NCBI GenBank assembly: GCA_051294375.1
Contig: CM119265.1
Coordinates: 23,838,669-23,902,668, forward strand
DNA from: Paraspadella gotoi
Lineage: Eukaryota > Chaetognatha
Direction: 5' to 3'
Length of the DNA stretch: 64,000 nucleotides
The notes beneath the pieces were generated by a model. It searched no databases, had not been told where the DNA came from, and saw only the letters and a list, made by a program, of their open reading frames with translations. This document shows positions 50,501 through 60,528 of this stretch, piece by piece. Position 1 is the first letter of the stretch. Every line of letters starts with the position of its first letter. A program made the position numbers and the translations under genes.

Positions 50501-51170
50501 GAATGAGGGAGACGCGGACCAAGAACCGTATATTCTGACACATATCATTTATTAATATAGCACGATACTCTTTTCACCAAAAGGAAACAGATCAATAAAT
50601 GATAAGTAATGACAATCAATAAAGATTATTTATAACTGAAATGAGTTTATAAATGTTCGTAGTTTCCATCGAGTCCGTCGGCGTCCACGCGAATCCGTCT
50701 CCAACATCGATTCATAAAAGTATTGCATCACGCATAAAATGGGGTATATTTTTTCGCAATCGAGTAAACAAAAAGATTTCGGAATCTTCTTTACCGTTTT
50801 TTTAAATTTCAGATTTTTTTTTAAATTTCTTTTTCCTTAATTTTTTTCTTNNNNNNNNNNNNNNNNNNNNNNNNNATTTGATTGATTGTAATATTTATTT
50901 TTTAATTCGACCATCCCTCCGTCCATCCATCCCTTCCACCGTGAAGACCAATACTCCCGCGCCGAGGAGGACTACACGTCTGCGCTCTCCATTTTCTCCG
51001 ACGACCCGCTGGTCTTCAAGAGTCGCGGCGACATCCGTGGGAAACTGGGGAAGCCGGCGGAGGCGATCGCCGACTACAAGCAGGCCTTGTTCCTGCAGAG
51101 TCGGATCCAGGAATTGGGGCCGAACCGGGCGCGGGCCAGGGCGAAGATTGAGCTCATGCCCGCGGCCTGA
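28352..51170 (+). CDS. TTC6: Tetratricopeptide repeat protein 6; model collapsed across the duplicated block
   Basis: A large TPR protein of animal ciliated cells; its precise role is poorly known. Exons are 28352-28585, 28793-29849, 30058-30431, 30669-31381, 31638-31842, 31928-32322, 32689-32987, 33291-33620, 33905-34191, 34436-34645, 35064-35192, 35263-35436, 35637-36224, 38948-39256, 39560-39904, 40134-40320, 40447-40612, 49768-49928 and 50947-51170. Phases agree, giving about 2,128 residues. The N-terminal thousand are disordered, with Asp, Ala and Lys/Glu runs. From 33,291 the TPR units begin. Close family blocks are [60 protein letters not shown] and [18 protein letters not shown]. The final exon ([20 protein letters not shown]) matches the TTC6 C-terminus. 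The exon at 40,748 has lost bases, so its copy at 49,768 was used. The start is the first ATG of a good frame and is less certain. Confidence 0.85.
28598..28720 (+). repeat. (GA)n microsatellite in TTC6 intron 1
   Basis: A purine-only GA run with AGAC at the end begins 13 bp after the exon 1 donor. It is one of several GA tracts placed just after donors on the coding strand. Confidence 0.85.
30496..30590 (+). repeat. (TTTTC)n pentanucleotide microsatellite in TTC6 intron 3
   Basis: About eighteen near-perfect TTTTC units lie before the exon 4 acceptor. They provide an exaggerated pyrimidine stretch. Confidence 0.9.
35458..35546 (+). repeat. (GA)n microsatellite in a TTC6 intron
   Basis: A GA run starts about 20 bp after the donor at 35,437. 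A damaged copy is at 44,483-44,590. Confidence 0.9.
36310..36585 (+). mobile_element. tRNA-derived SINE in a TTC6 intron
   Basis: A perfect pol III A box, TGGCTGAGCAGG (36,371-36,382), is followed 31 nt later by a near-consensus B box GGTTCAATCC (36,414-36,423). The latter sits in a foldable T-arm, CCGGG with loop TTCAATC and CCTGG. A GC-rich non-tRNA body follows, to about CCCGTTGCCATA. The length (~275 bp) and composition differ from the AT-rich intron around it. The copy at 45,343-45,604 belongs to the duplicated block. Confidence 0.7.
36783..38350 (-). CDS. Cytochrome P450, CYP2-like, nested antisense in TTC6; one frameshift
   Basis: A microsomal haem-thiolate monooxygenase; the substrate cannot be told. 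There are two exons, about 37095-38350 and 36783-37020, joined within the PERF motif. In order: an N-terminal membrane anchor ([15 protein letters not shown]), proline hinge [11 protein letters not shown]-helix [11 protein letters not shown]-helix EVWR (ExxR), FRPERF, and the haem loop [14 protein letters not shown] with the ligand cysteine. These and [14 protein letters not shown] fit clan 2. Near 37,840 the frame breaks: upstream reads to VLATN, and downstream resumes one frame over at [17 protein letters not shown]. The second copy (46,865) has the bases that keep the frame. I therefore suspect a sequence error, not a dead gene. It lies wholly inside the intron between the exons ending at 36,224 and starting at 38,948. 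Confidence 0.85.
41100..41665. other. Left part of a possible element (first-unit copy)
   Basis: Moderately GC-rich non-coding sequence between TTC6 exon 18 and the duplication junction. The full version lies at 50,074-50,712 in the second unit. Short frames here have no recognisable domain. Confidence 0.35.
41660..41680. other. Duplication junction with 21-bp identity to TTC6 exon 18
   Basis: Twenty-one bases starting CACGCGGAGCGTTC are the same as 40,812-40,832, inside the exon at 40,748. Left of here the sequence matches the end of the unit (compare 50,691). Right of here the sequence soon resumes at the equivalent of 33,118. Confidence 0.75.
41870..45258 (+). pseudogene. Broken second copies of TTC6 exons 8 to 13
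   Basis: Recognisable pieces are 41,870-42,252, 42,590-42,900, 43,165-43,370, 44,160-44,217, 44,288-44,461 and 44,688-45,258. All but the shortest carry frameshifts relative to 33,291-36,224. Changes fall without regard to codon position. Probably an assembly artefact. Confidence 0.75.
45814..47371 (-). pseudogene. Second copy of the CYP2-like P450, several frameshifts
   Basis: It has the same anchor, GTDTT helix and exon structure as 36,783-38,350, with multiple one-base indels (for example at the hinge, near 46,528, 46,690, 46,870 and 47,035). At 46,865 it preserves the frame that the first copy loses. The ligand-loop region has also lost a base. It is likely the same locus sequenced with errors, not a true pseudogene. 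Confidence 0.7.
47974..49928 (+). other. Second copies of TTC6 exons 14 to 18, mostly intact
   Basis: Pieces at about 47,974-48,275 (small indels), 48,581-48,925 (one base missing), 49,154-49,340, 49,467-49,632 and 49,768-49,928 repeat the exons at 38,948-40,908. The last one is the better version: it restores AAFLNRAIT and NRGNLNAS, and its end is in phase with the final exon at 50,947. Confidence 0.8.
50074..50712. mobile_element. Possible short DNA element in the last TTC6 intron
   Basis: AATCGATGTTGGAG near 50,074 is matched in reverse complement near 50,699-50,712. The ~640 bp between are GC-richer than the flanks and carry no recognised protein. The first unit has only the left part (from 41,054). 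A 14-bp inverted pair is weak evidence alone. Confidence 0.35.
50851..50875. other. Assembly gap of 25 Ns
   Basis: A run of N of nominal length between the duplicated block and the last TTC6 exon. Confidence 1.
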
Positions 51171-51477
51171 AAAAATCTTTCCCCCCCCCCACCCCCCCGA
51201 GGAAAAAAAAAAATTGCAGATCTCATTTCAATGCCAAAATGAAATGATAAGAATTGATGAATATTGCATGCATAGCCTTTTATTTTTACGACGCAGCAAA
51301 GTATTTAATGTTATTTATATCCAACCGCTTCTTTATACCTCTTTGCTTTTTTCTTGCCAACAGATGTGACTTCTCGTTCAAAAGTTTTAAAACTGACCCT
51401 TGTACAGTATTGCTAATCATCAACTCACCCAAAAGAAAGCACGAACTTACCCTCTCAGTATTCCCACGTCCGTTGCA
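51171..51477. other. Gap between TTC6 and IQCG
   Basis: Contains homopolymer C and A runs and, at 51,340-51,361, a pyrimidine tract ending CCAACAG. This looks like a splice acceptor 116 nt before the IQCG ATG. No gene is seen. Confidence 0.5.
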
Positions 51478-53188
51478 ATGACGACGGAGCAGTTGACGGA
51501 GGTGGAGGCTGTAGTCATGTCGACGGTGCTGGAGGATTTCCTGGATCAGCTGAAGATCATGGGTCGCATCCTGCCGGCGTCGCTGGAGCATAGATCCAAC
51601 GCGGAGGAGATTGTTCGCGGCGAAATCGGACAAGTCATGACCAATCAGTTGTTTTTGCAGGCGAGGCTTAGTCGGTGTTGCTGCATCGAGAATGCTTTTG
51701 CTTTCATTTATTAATTAATTAATTAAATAATTAATTAATTATTTATTAATTCATTCATTCATTCATTTATTTTATTTATTTATTTAATTTATTTAATTAT
51801 TTCGCAGACTAACTACGAGGAACTGATGCAGCGTCGCGCGGCTCTGCTCCGCGACGGCGCCGCCGACCGCCGCGTTGACCCCAAAATCCTCGCCAACATC
51901 GCCGCCGACATCGAGAACGTCGGCGGGAGCATCAAAGCCGGGATGCGGCAGTTCGCCCGCTCGGTCAAGCAGAGCCCTCTCACCGCGGACAATATGCAGA
52001 AGATTCAGGTGAGGTTTTGAAATTTCTGAGGTGAGGAAAGTGAGGAAAAATATTGCATTGGGTTAAGAAAGTTTTCTTATTAGTACTTTAACTAATCTGA
52101 CATTTCAATCAATAAATTATCATCAACTTTTATTTAGTAACTTTAAGATAATCTTAGACATTCAAACTCTTTATTATTTTATTACTGCTAAGATTATTGT
52201 TCTCATCTAAGAACGAATGAAAAATTGTTTTAAAACAAAAGTACCCTCCAAAACCTTACCTAAGCCTTACCCTTCAGCACGACCGTACTTTTCTCGAAGA
52301 CGTCGTGAGCGCCACCATCGGCGAAATCCTCAAGACGCAGACTTGCGAGAATCTCTTCGCCGCAGTCAGGGAGGAACAGGAGCAGAAGAATCTGCTCCAG
52401 AAGACGATTCAAAAGGAGGAAGAAGGGAGGAAAAGAGTCAGGCAGCTGCAGAGAAAGGTTCAGGTATGTATAAGTATACGTCTTTGTATCTTCTTTTACC
52501 TTTTCCTCACCTTGAACTTACCCTGACAGGAGATGAAGCGCGAACGCGAGACGGAAATCCAACAACGAAACGAGATGATCGCCCACCTCAAGGACCAACT
52601 GCAGGTAAGTCTTAACTCGCCCTTCTCGGTCAAGTCTGAAGACAAAATAGAAAAAACCAAAATTAAAAACCTAAACCCAGTCTGATGCATAAGTCTACAT
52701 TATATATTTATATTTATATTACATAATATATTTATATATTTATAGCAACAACAACATACGATTGATTTGATTGATGGAATTTGAAATAGTTGTTATTTTA
52801 TCAGTTTATTGAGCCAATCAGTCGTTCGATGAGCTAAATATTTTTTTGATTGATTTATTGATTTTCTGATTGAGTAACCGCAGGAAATGAAGCTAATTAT
52901 TTGACCGATTGATTGATTCCAGGAAATGAAGCTAATTATTTGACCGATTGATTGATTCCAGGAAATGAAGCTAATTATTTGACTGATTGATTGATTCCAG
53001 GAAATGAAGGCGAAGACGTCGATGGAGAATCGCTACGTGAAGAAGATGGCGGAGGTGACGGTGGCGCAGACGCAACGTCGCTGCCATCTGACGGAGAAAG
53101 AGTTGAAGGAGGAGATCGAGAAGTTAAGGGCGAAGATCGACGAGGAGACGAGGGTCAACATGGAGATTGAATCGTTTTTGAAGTGAGG

Positions 53189-53279
<91 letters not shown>

Positions 53280-54105
53280 AAATCGAATGTCATCTACCTT
53301 TTTCACCGCTCCAGAACTCACCAACAAGAGCTGGAGCGGCGAGTGGAATTTTGGCGGGAAAAACACGAGAAAGATTTGGAGGCTAAACAGCACGAGCTCA
53401 ACGTGCTTAAGGTAAGTGGGTTTGAGGTAAATAGGGTAAGGTTAAGTCTAATTAAAAATTGGGTTTATTCTTCAGGGGGCCAATAAAATGTTACTTTTAC
53501 GAAAAACTTTTTATTAAGCGTTCTTTTAAACTTACTCCATTATAAATAAAAAAATCAATAAAAACAAACAAAACCTTATTAAACAAAGAAAAGTAAGCTG
53601 GAATCACAAGAATAATTAAAGTAGTAAACTAGCAATTCTGATAATTAAATCATTAATTATTTAGCTATTAATTGAACCACAAATAAACATGATCATTTAT
53701 TAATGTAAAATATTAATATTAAACCCTTAGGGCAATAGAACAAAACTTTATCAAAGCTTAATCAGAATACGACAATATGCAAATGAGATTGAGAAACTCA
53801 ATCTCATTTCTGATAATTCACAAATTAATCTGCGACACATCCAGGCGTCGAAAGCTTCCGACCTGGCCCGCCTCCAAGAGTTGACGCGGAAATACGCCGA
53901 GTACGAAGCCGTCGTCGTTGAAGACCGAATCGAGAAGGAGAAGGCGAGGAGGAAGGCGGAGCAGGAGGCGAGGGAGATGACGGCGACGGTGAAGATCCAA
54001 TCCTGGTGGAGGGGGGTCATGGTTCGGAAAGGGTTGGGGTCTTATAGCAAGAAGAAGAAAAAGGGGAAAGGGAAAAAGGGGAAAAAGTCGGGGAAGAATA
54101 GGTGA
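51478..54105 (+). CDS. IQCG: IQ motif-containing protein G / dynein regulatory complex subunit 9, 7 exons
   Basis: A structural subunit (DRC9) of the axonemal nexin-dynein regulatory complex; binds calmodulin and is needed for flagellar motility. Exons are 51478-51660, 51808-52008, 52278-52463, 52530-52604, 53001-53182, 53315-53411 and 53845-54105, giving 394 residues (human 443). It is almost entirely coiled coil. The block EMKAKTSMENRYVKK, then AQTQRRCHLTE and EEIEKLRAK, is close to animal IQCG, as are RRVEFWREKHEKD and the segment ASKASDLARLQELT. The single IQ motif VKIQSWWRGVMVRKG precedes a Lys/Gly-rich tail. The first intron must use a GC donor (CAG then GCGAGG) to keep phase. The N-terminus is shorter than in human, and an upstream in-frame ATG exists. 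Confidence 0.94.
52884..53009 (+). repeat. 39-bp minisatellite duplicating the IQCG exon 5 acceptor
   Basis: Three 39-bp units at 52,884, 52,923 and 52,962 each begin GAAATGAAG and end GATTGATTCCAG. The true exon begins with the same nine bases at 53,001. Every unit thus carries a copy of the 3' splice site and the first nine exon bases. Reading from an upstream copy meets a TGA after six codons. Confidence 0.9.
53190..53275 (+). repeat. (GA)n microsatellite in an IQCG intron
   Basis: A pure GA run starts eight bases after the exon 5 donor and fills most of a short intron. Confidence 0.95.
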
Positions 54106-54599
54106 TCGGGGGAGGGGGAGGTGGGGGGAATGGGGTGGAAGTGAGGTGGAGGGGAAGTAGGGAAATATTACAAGGAGGAAAAATGTGAGGGGAAGGAGAT
54201 AGTGGGAAAATGAGGAAGAAAAAAAAAGGGAAGGAAATTGTGTAAAATAGGGTAAGAATATTGGTAAGAAATCGGAAAAGAATAAATGATGTTGGAAGAG
54301 GATAGAGTGGGAAAATTACCAAGGGAATTTGATATAACTGATAAAAGGGAATAAATAAACGATACAAAACCGAAAATATTTTTGGATTCTCGATTTCCGC
54401 ACAAAGAAAAATTCCACGTTTACTTTCATTTCGTATCGTGATTAAGATCCTTTGCCGATGAACTTTTTTGCTCGCATGAATTTCTAGTCATTATATTTAA
54501 ACGCTTTTTTCAGGCAAGTTAAGAGTATTTACATAAAAAAAAAAAAACAAAAATAAATAAAAAAGCGAAATAAAAAAAATCAACAAAAGAGCAACGAGG
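54106..54599. other. Gap between IQCG and TTC12
   Basis: A G-rich stretch follows the IQCG stop, then AATAAA signals at 54,350-54,359. A CTTTTTTCAG tract at about 54,505-54,513 resembles a splice acceptor 87 nt before the TTC12 ATG. No gene is seen. Confidence 0.5.
54350..54359 (+). terminator. Overlapping AATAAA poly(A) signals of IQCG
   Basis: Two overlapping hexamers about 245 bp after the stop. Confidence 0.6.
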
Positions 54600-57500
54600 A
54601 TGGGCGATTACGATCGATCGAAAGAAGTCGAGGCGATGTTGACGCGAATTCGCAAAGAAAAAAAAACCAAAGACGCGGATTCGTTTCTCGACAGCATCGA
54701 TCGAGTGACGGACGTCGTCGACAGGCTTAAGGTCAGTCGGTCGGTCTCTCACTTTTTCTGTCAGCCTTTGTTTTTTTTGTTTTTATTTTCCTTTATAATT
54801 ATATTTTTCTTTGCTCTTCTCTTTTTGTTATCTTCCTCCCTTTTTTTCCCCATAAACCACTAAACCTCCAAAGGACGCCGAGACCACAGAAGATCTCGAC
54901 GCCGCCCGCAACGACGCCGATTCGTTGGCAGCAGAGATCAGCGCCGTCCAACGACGCCGCAAAAACGACGACGACGACGACGACGAGGATCTCGGGATCG
55001 AGACGCGCGTCGTTTACTCAAAAACCTCCATCAACCGCAACGCAAAGTTTGACGACGTCGCAGCGCCCCCGCCGGGCCTGCCGCCGGGCCTGATGTCCGC
55101 GCCGCAGCAGGAGCAGGTAAGCGGAGCGGTAAGGGTTTTTTTATTTTTAGTAAACTTCATTATTTTGGTCATTCAACTTTTTGTTTTATGCCAGTAATTA
55201 TTTAGTAGTTATATTTTGAGAAATAACTGTTGTACGGTTTTAAATATTAGGGAAAAAATTGTTAATAGAAATGAAATAATTACAATATGTTTAATGATTA
55301 GTTTATTAACTCATTCCTTTTTGATAATACGTTTAAAAACCGATTATTTATTTTTATTATAGAAATTCGTGTCTTTTGTTTAATTTTTTATTAACTCTTG
55401 TTTTATCTCATCGACTGCAGATGTCCCAAGAAGCGTTCATGGCGGCGATGGAGAAGGACGCCGAGGAACGCTACCAGCGCCGTCTGGCGAATTCAAAAGT
55501 GGCGGACGGATGGAGAGAGAAAGGGAACGAGGCCTTCAAGAAGGAGGATTTCGAAGATGCGGTGGAGTGCTACTCGGAGGCGCTGAAGGTTGGGGAGGAA
55601 AATGAAAAGAGAGAGAGAGAGAGAGGAAAGAAGAAGGGGTGAAATAGGAGAGAGAATTGAAAGGAAGTAAAAATTTGTTAGAGAGAAATTATAAAACGAA
55701 AGTAATTTTAATTAACTAAATTCAATTTGATAATCTTAAAACTACCTATATTGCATGTTTGCATAAAATCCTTATTTATTACGATTTATTACATAAATCT
55801 CTTGTTTTTATCACGAACTAAGACGGGCTCTTCTCCCCACCGTCACTAGGTCTTCAAGGATTGCCCCCCTCTCTGGACGAACCGCGGCCAAGCGCTCCTC
55901 AGACTCGGCCGCTTCGCCGAAGCGCTCGCCGACGCCGACTTCGCTCTTCGCGTTTTCGACGACTGCGTTAAGGCGCGATTCATCCGCGGTCGAGCGCTCA
56001 TCGGGTTGAAAGACTTTGATGGCGCGGAGGAGACGTTTCGAGAGGCGGCGACGGGGGATGCGAAGAAGGACAAGGTGAGTTAAGAGTTAATCGCTGCGGT
56101 TGGTTTCTTTTTTCATTTTTATAAATAATAATATGACGTTTTTTTTTATACTTGTACTACTTTATACTACTACTATGTCAAATGTTGTCAAAATAACTAT
56201 CGAATTCAATTTTACAAAATAGCTAAATCTCGTTGGGACTCAAAACCGATTTTTTTCTCTTCGCATTAATTTTTTTTCCCCTGGCTTCGTGATTTTTTTT
56301 CGGTTTCTACCTCAGTTTTAAATAAACTTTAAGACTTCAAAACAAGACGAAAAATATTGCTTACTAAACACATTACAGCTGAATTAATACGTAAATTCCG
56401 TGGAATACAAAATGTTTGACCAAACTCATAATTCTTTCATTCATCCGATCCATGAAGGTCGTGGAGACGTATTTGGCTCGAGTGGAGGAGGCGCGCCTCG
56501 TCGAGCGTCAAGAGAAAGACGCGGAACGTTTGGCCGAGTCGCGTGCCGAGTTCTCCGGCGACCTGGAGGACACGGTGAAGCGACTCCGGAGCCAAGACCG
56601 GCCATCGATGTACTACGCCGGCGGTCTGCGCGTCCTCGCTTCCAAGATGAACGACGTGGCGTGCTCGACGCTGTTCAGGACGCGAGGAGGGTTCGAGCTG
56701 TTCGGGGCGGAACATCCCAAGATCAGGAGCATTCTGTTGAGAGATTTGAAGGTATTTGAAAAAAACACAAAAAAAACAAGGCGAATATCACAGAAGAAAA
56801 AAACAAACAACGTTAAAAATAGATATAAAATTTATATACAAAACTCAACGCTTTTTTTTCCACCGCTTTGTCCTCAACCCATTCGATCATCCCCAGGATC
56901 TCCGCCGCGAGGAACTGGACTTCCTAGACGCCGTCTTCGATCTCTTCGTCGTCGTCTGCGCCGCCAACGCCGAGAATCAGCGCCGCTTCTGTCGCCTCGA
57001 CGCCGTCCTGGAAAGCGTCGTCAAAGTGTTGCGGTGCAAAGGGTTGAAGAATACGAAGGTGGGTTTGGTTTGGAGTGATGAATGTGGAATGAGGAGTTTT
57101 GTTTTTCTCTTTATTCTTTTTCTTTTGATATTGGATTATTATCTTTTTAGTTGTCATATCCTTTTTCCTAACCTTTTCAGTTTTCTCACCTTGTTGAAGT
57201 TTACTACAAATAAGTCATTTAAGCGTTGTGCTTAAATTTAATATTTTCTGTTTTGTTCGTTTAATCCGAGGAGTATCAAGATTTTTTTACATCCCGATCG
57301 AACGTCTTGTTTTATCTTGGTTGTGCTTTCCCTGCCGAAGTCTTAGATATAATTTAAAACCAATATGAATAATAAAAAGAATTTACCTTTCTCCTGACCA
57401 TGGACACTGGCCACAGTGGCCACTGGCCAGTTTATGAAGTATTATGGTCTACATTCCTCTGAAGAGATGATTAAAATAACCTCGCAATGATTCCATATTT

Positions 57501-58884
57501 GCATTGCTTCTCTCTCAGGAATCTGCCGTCAAACTGCTCTTCACCATCTCTGAGTCGAGCGTCGGCCGCGAGTCCCTCGTCTCGGCCTTCGACGTCCCCA
57601 AACTCGTCGCCGACATCTTCGTCCTCGTTCGGTTCGCGTGGGGGACGCTGGCGACGATGGCCACAAAGCTGCTCAACAATCTGGCGCTGGATCAAAAGTT
57701 TAAACAAGTGAGCGTGGGGTCAGACGTTCTTTGGGATTTTTTTTTTGGGGGGGGGGTTCTTTTTCCGTTCTTTTTCCGTTTATTTCGATATTTACTGTTG
57801 ACTTTCCAATCGCATTTTACATTTTTGTCATTTCGTTTTTCTTTTTTTAATATTTTAATTTTATTCTTTACGATTACTAAAATGTTAGCAAATTTCACTT
57901 CTTTTTTCTCGTATTCCATTAACAAATTGTATATATTTTAATAGTTTTCCTGACATCAAATTGGTGTAGTGTTTGTATTATTTTTTTATAAGTCAATTGA
58001 TGCACTCTTGTCTACAAAATTCTTTACAAACTTCCTCTTCCCCTCCAATCTCCACAGCTTCTCCGCGACAACTTCGCCTCGGAAGTGCTGCCACCTTTCG
58101 AGGCGCTCGTCGGCGTCGGCGGCGCCATGGACGTCAGGGTCATTCCGTCGGCGTTGGGGACGATGGCGAACCTGGCGGGAGACGGCGCTATCAGACGAGT
58201 CCTGGCGTCGAGACAAAGCGTTTGGGAGTCGTCGACGAGACTATTGGAGGATTCTGTATCGAGAATGGAGGGTAAGGGGTGGGTGAGGTAAGCTGAGGTC
58301 AGGGTAGGGTAGGGGATGAGAAAAAAAGAATTTTAGATAGGAGAATGCGAGAAATGGAAAAAAGAGAAGTGGAAGGGAAAGAATTGGTTAGGAGAGGAAA
58401 GGAAAGAGGAAAAGAGGATTAAATAGAAAAGAAGAAAAAAAGAAGAAAAAAGAAAAAAAAAGAAAAGAAAAAAGAAATTTTTAAAAATTAAAAAAATAAT
58501 GTTTCACGAGGAATTTCTTTTCTCAATTCCCGATCTTATCAATGATCCCATAAGCCGAATGATATTCGTCAAATATTTATGTTCCTAATTTTCCCACGAT
58601 CTTCAGCGAGCGTCACCGCTCCGTCTCTCGTCTCCACGCCCCTCGACGACGTGGAGGCGTGGAAGTGTCACCACGCGTTGGGACTCTTGATCAACGTCTC
58701 CAAGGAGGCGACGCCGTCGAGGAAGGAGTTGACGCCACGGATCGTCAAGTCTTGCGTCCGTGTGGTCGTGCGAGAGGCGCCGAAGGAGAAGAGGAGAGCG
58801 GGAGAGAGAGAGGAAGAGGAGGAGGTGGAGGGAAAGGAAGGGGAGTCGAGGAGAGTGTGGAGGTCAGTAAGGATATCTCGAGGA

Positions 58885-58969
<85 letters not shown>

Positions 58970-60020
58970 TGAACGAGATGAATGAGAATTAAATGATTGG
59001 CCGGTTAATGCATGAGCATGATTATTGATTAACTTCTCTCTCTCTCTTATTCCAAATCCTCAAGTGTAAAATTTTAAAATTAGGCCCTAAAAAAATGAAT
59101 GGGTTTTAATAACTCATTTTTCATTTATAGAATCCAACGGAATCTCCTTTCAACGATTGTCCCGCGACGCGATCTCTGATCCTCTTGGGCATCCTTCTTC
59201 CATCCTACAACTCCATCAATGACTCCAGCGACGCCGACGACTCCACCACCAGTTCCAACGAATCTCCTCCAACATCCCCACCTCCGTCTTTTGATTCGAT
59301 CGTCGACGAAGCTTCGATCTCCGCCATCTTGGATTTCCTGAGATTCGGCGAATCCGCTCAAGTTAAATCGGCTTCCAAAGTCTTGGCCGCGTCGCTCAAG
59401 GTGAGTGTCTGACTGAATTTTATAAAGATAATTTTTGAAAACAAACTCGTATATTACAATTCTTCTGGAGTATGCGATGACGTTGTTGTTTGATCACCGT
59501 TTTACGTATAGAAAGAATATAAAAGCAAAAAAGTAACTAAAAAAGAAAATTAAAAAAAGAGAAAAAAAACTGCCCACTTAACTATTATTTTTGCCAAAGT
59601 TAATTTATCTTTTAAATTTATATATTTTTCCCGATTATACCCAAATACATGATCAACTCCTCGCCCTCCCCGAAGCAATCCCCTATCGTCGCCCGGGACG
59701 CCGTCGTCGCCAGCGGCAAAGGCGTCTCTACCTTGACGGCGTTGCTTAAGGACGCCGACCCGATGACGGTCGGCAACGCGGCGCTGGCGTTGGGCGCCGT
59801 CGTCGAGGCGCCGCGCGTCGCCGCTAAGCTGACCAAGACGGCCGTCGTCAAGCGTCTCTTGACGCTGACGGGCGACGCCACAGCGTTGAAGCAAGTCCGG
59901 GAGAACGCCGCCATCTTGTTGGCCAAGCTGGCGAAGAAGGATCCACGCCATCTGGAGACGCTGAGAGAGTTGCACGGAGTGGAGATTCTTCATCACAGCA
60001 TGAAGTTGATCAAGACGTGA
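54600..60020 (+). CDS. TTC12: Tetratricopeptide repeat protein 12 (dynein axonemal assembly factor), 11 exons
   Basis: A cytoplasmic co-chaperone-like protein required to pre-assemble axonemal dynein arms; loss causes ciliary dyskinesia in people. Exons are 54600-54731, 54874-55116, 55421-55588, 55850-56074, 56458-56751, 56897-57058, 57519-57707, 58058-58271, 58607-58866, 59131-59400 and 59676-60020, giving 833 residues (human 705). The N-terminus has SQEAFMAAMEKDAEERYQRR, then TPRs (WREKGNEAFKKEDFEDAVEC; LWTNRGQALLRLGRFAEAL). An armadillo-like C-terminal half has YYAGGLRVL, VGNAALALGAVVEAP, ENAAILLAKLAKKDP and the family ending LHGVEILHHSMKLI. Extra length comes from an Asp-rich insert (exon 2) and acidic or Ser/Thr-rich inserts (exons 9 and 10). 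Phase decides the exon 9 donor at 58,867. Confidence 0.95.
58887..58966 (+). repeat. (GA)n microsatellite in a TTC12 intron
   Basis: An interrupted GA run about 20 bp after the exon 9 donor. Confidence 0.9.
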
Positions 60021-60528
60021 TGGAGGACAAAATGTGGAGAAAAAACCGGGGAAAAATGAAAACAGAACGATCCATAATTATCTAGCAATTATTGCAAAAC
60101 AATTCCACGAAAATTTCAGGAGAAAACAAATTAAAATGCGCTTGAAATTTTCTTAGATATATTTCGTTTTGTGGGTATTTGTCTCCAACCGTTCTTTTAA
60201 AAAAATTAATAAATAATTTACCCTATTTCGCACTTATGTATTAGTACTGTCTTTTTTAATTATTCAATTGAGCCGCTGAAAAAATATTTTTCATCATCTG
60301 TATTTATCGAGAAGTCAAATCGGTTCAGATTGACTTTAGCTACCTGTCTGGCGAAACCGAGCCACACCTGCTGCATTCTGAATCATCTAGTCGAATTGTC
60401 TAAGCTCATTCGGCGGCTTGTTATACATTTGCCATTCTTAACTCGCGAGTTTGTTTTGTATTTAAGCTTGATTTTTAACATAAACTTATTAACCGGATTT
60501 TCGACTGCGCCAATGTAAAGAGACGACC
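60021..60528. other. Gap between TTC12 and CEP290
   Basis: Holds the TTC12 poly(A) signal at 60,208-60,213 and then presumably the CEP290 promoter and 5' UTR. No gene and no obvious splice acceptor next to the CEP290 start. Confidence 0.5.
60208..60213 (+). terminator. Poly(A) signal AATAAA of TTC12
   Basis: A canonical hexamer about 190 bp after the stop. Confidence 0.6.

Larger units (their letters stand above)
41690..50691. repeat. Second, error-rich unit of the ~9-kb direct duplication
   Basis: Damage is uneven. From 41,690 to about 45,100 there are frequent single-base insertions, deletions and substitutions in exons and introns alike. The exon equivalent to 35,064-35,192 is mostly unrecognisable (43,740-44,170). 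From about 47,400 the match becomes nearly perfect, and from 48,660 to 49,760 I saw no difference. A gap of Ns lies 160 bp past the unit. This pattern suits an unpolished long-read patch. Confidence 0.85.
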
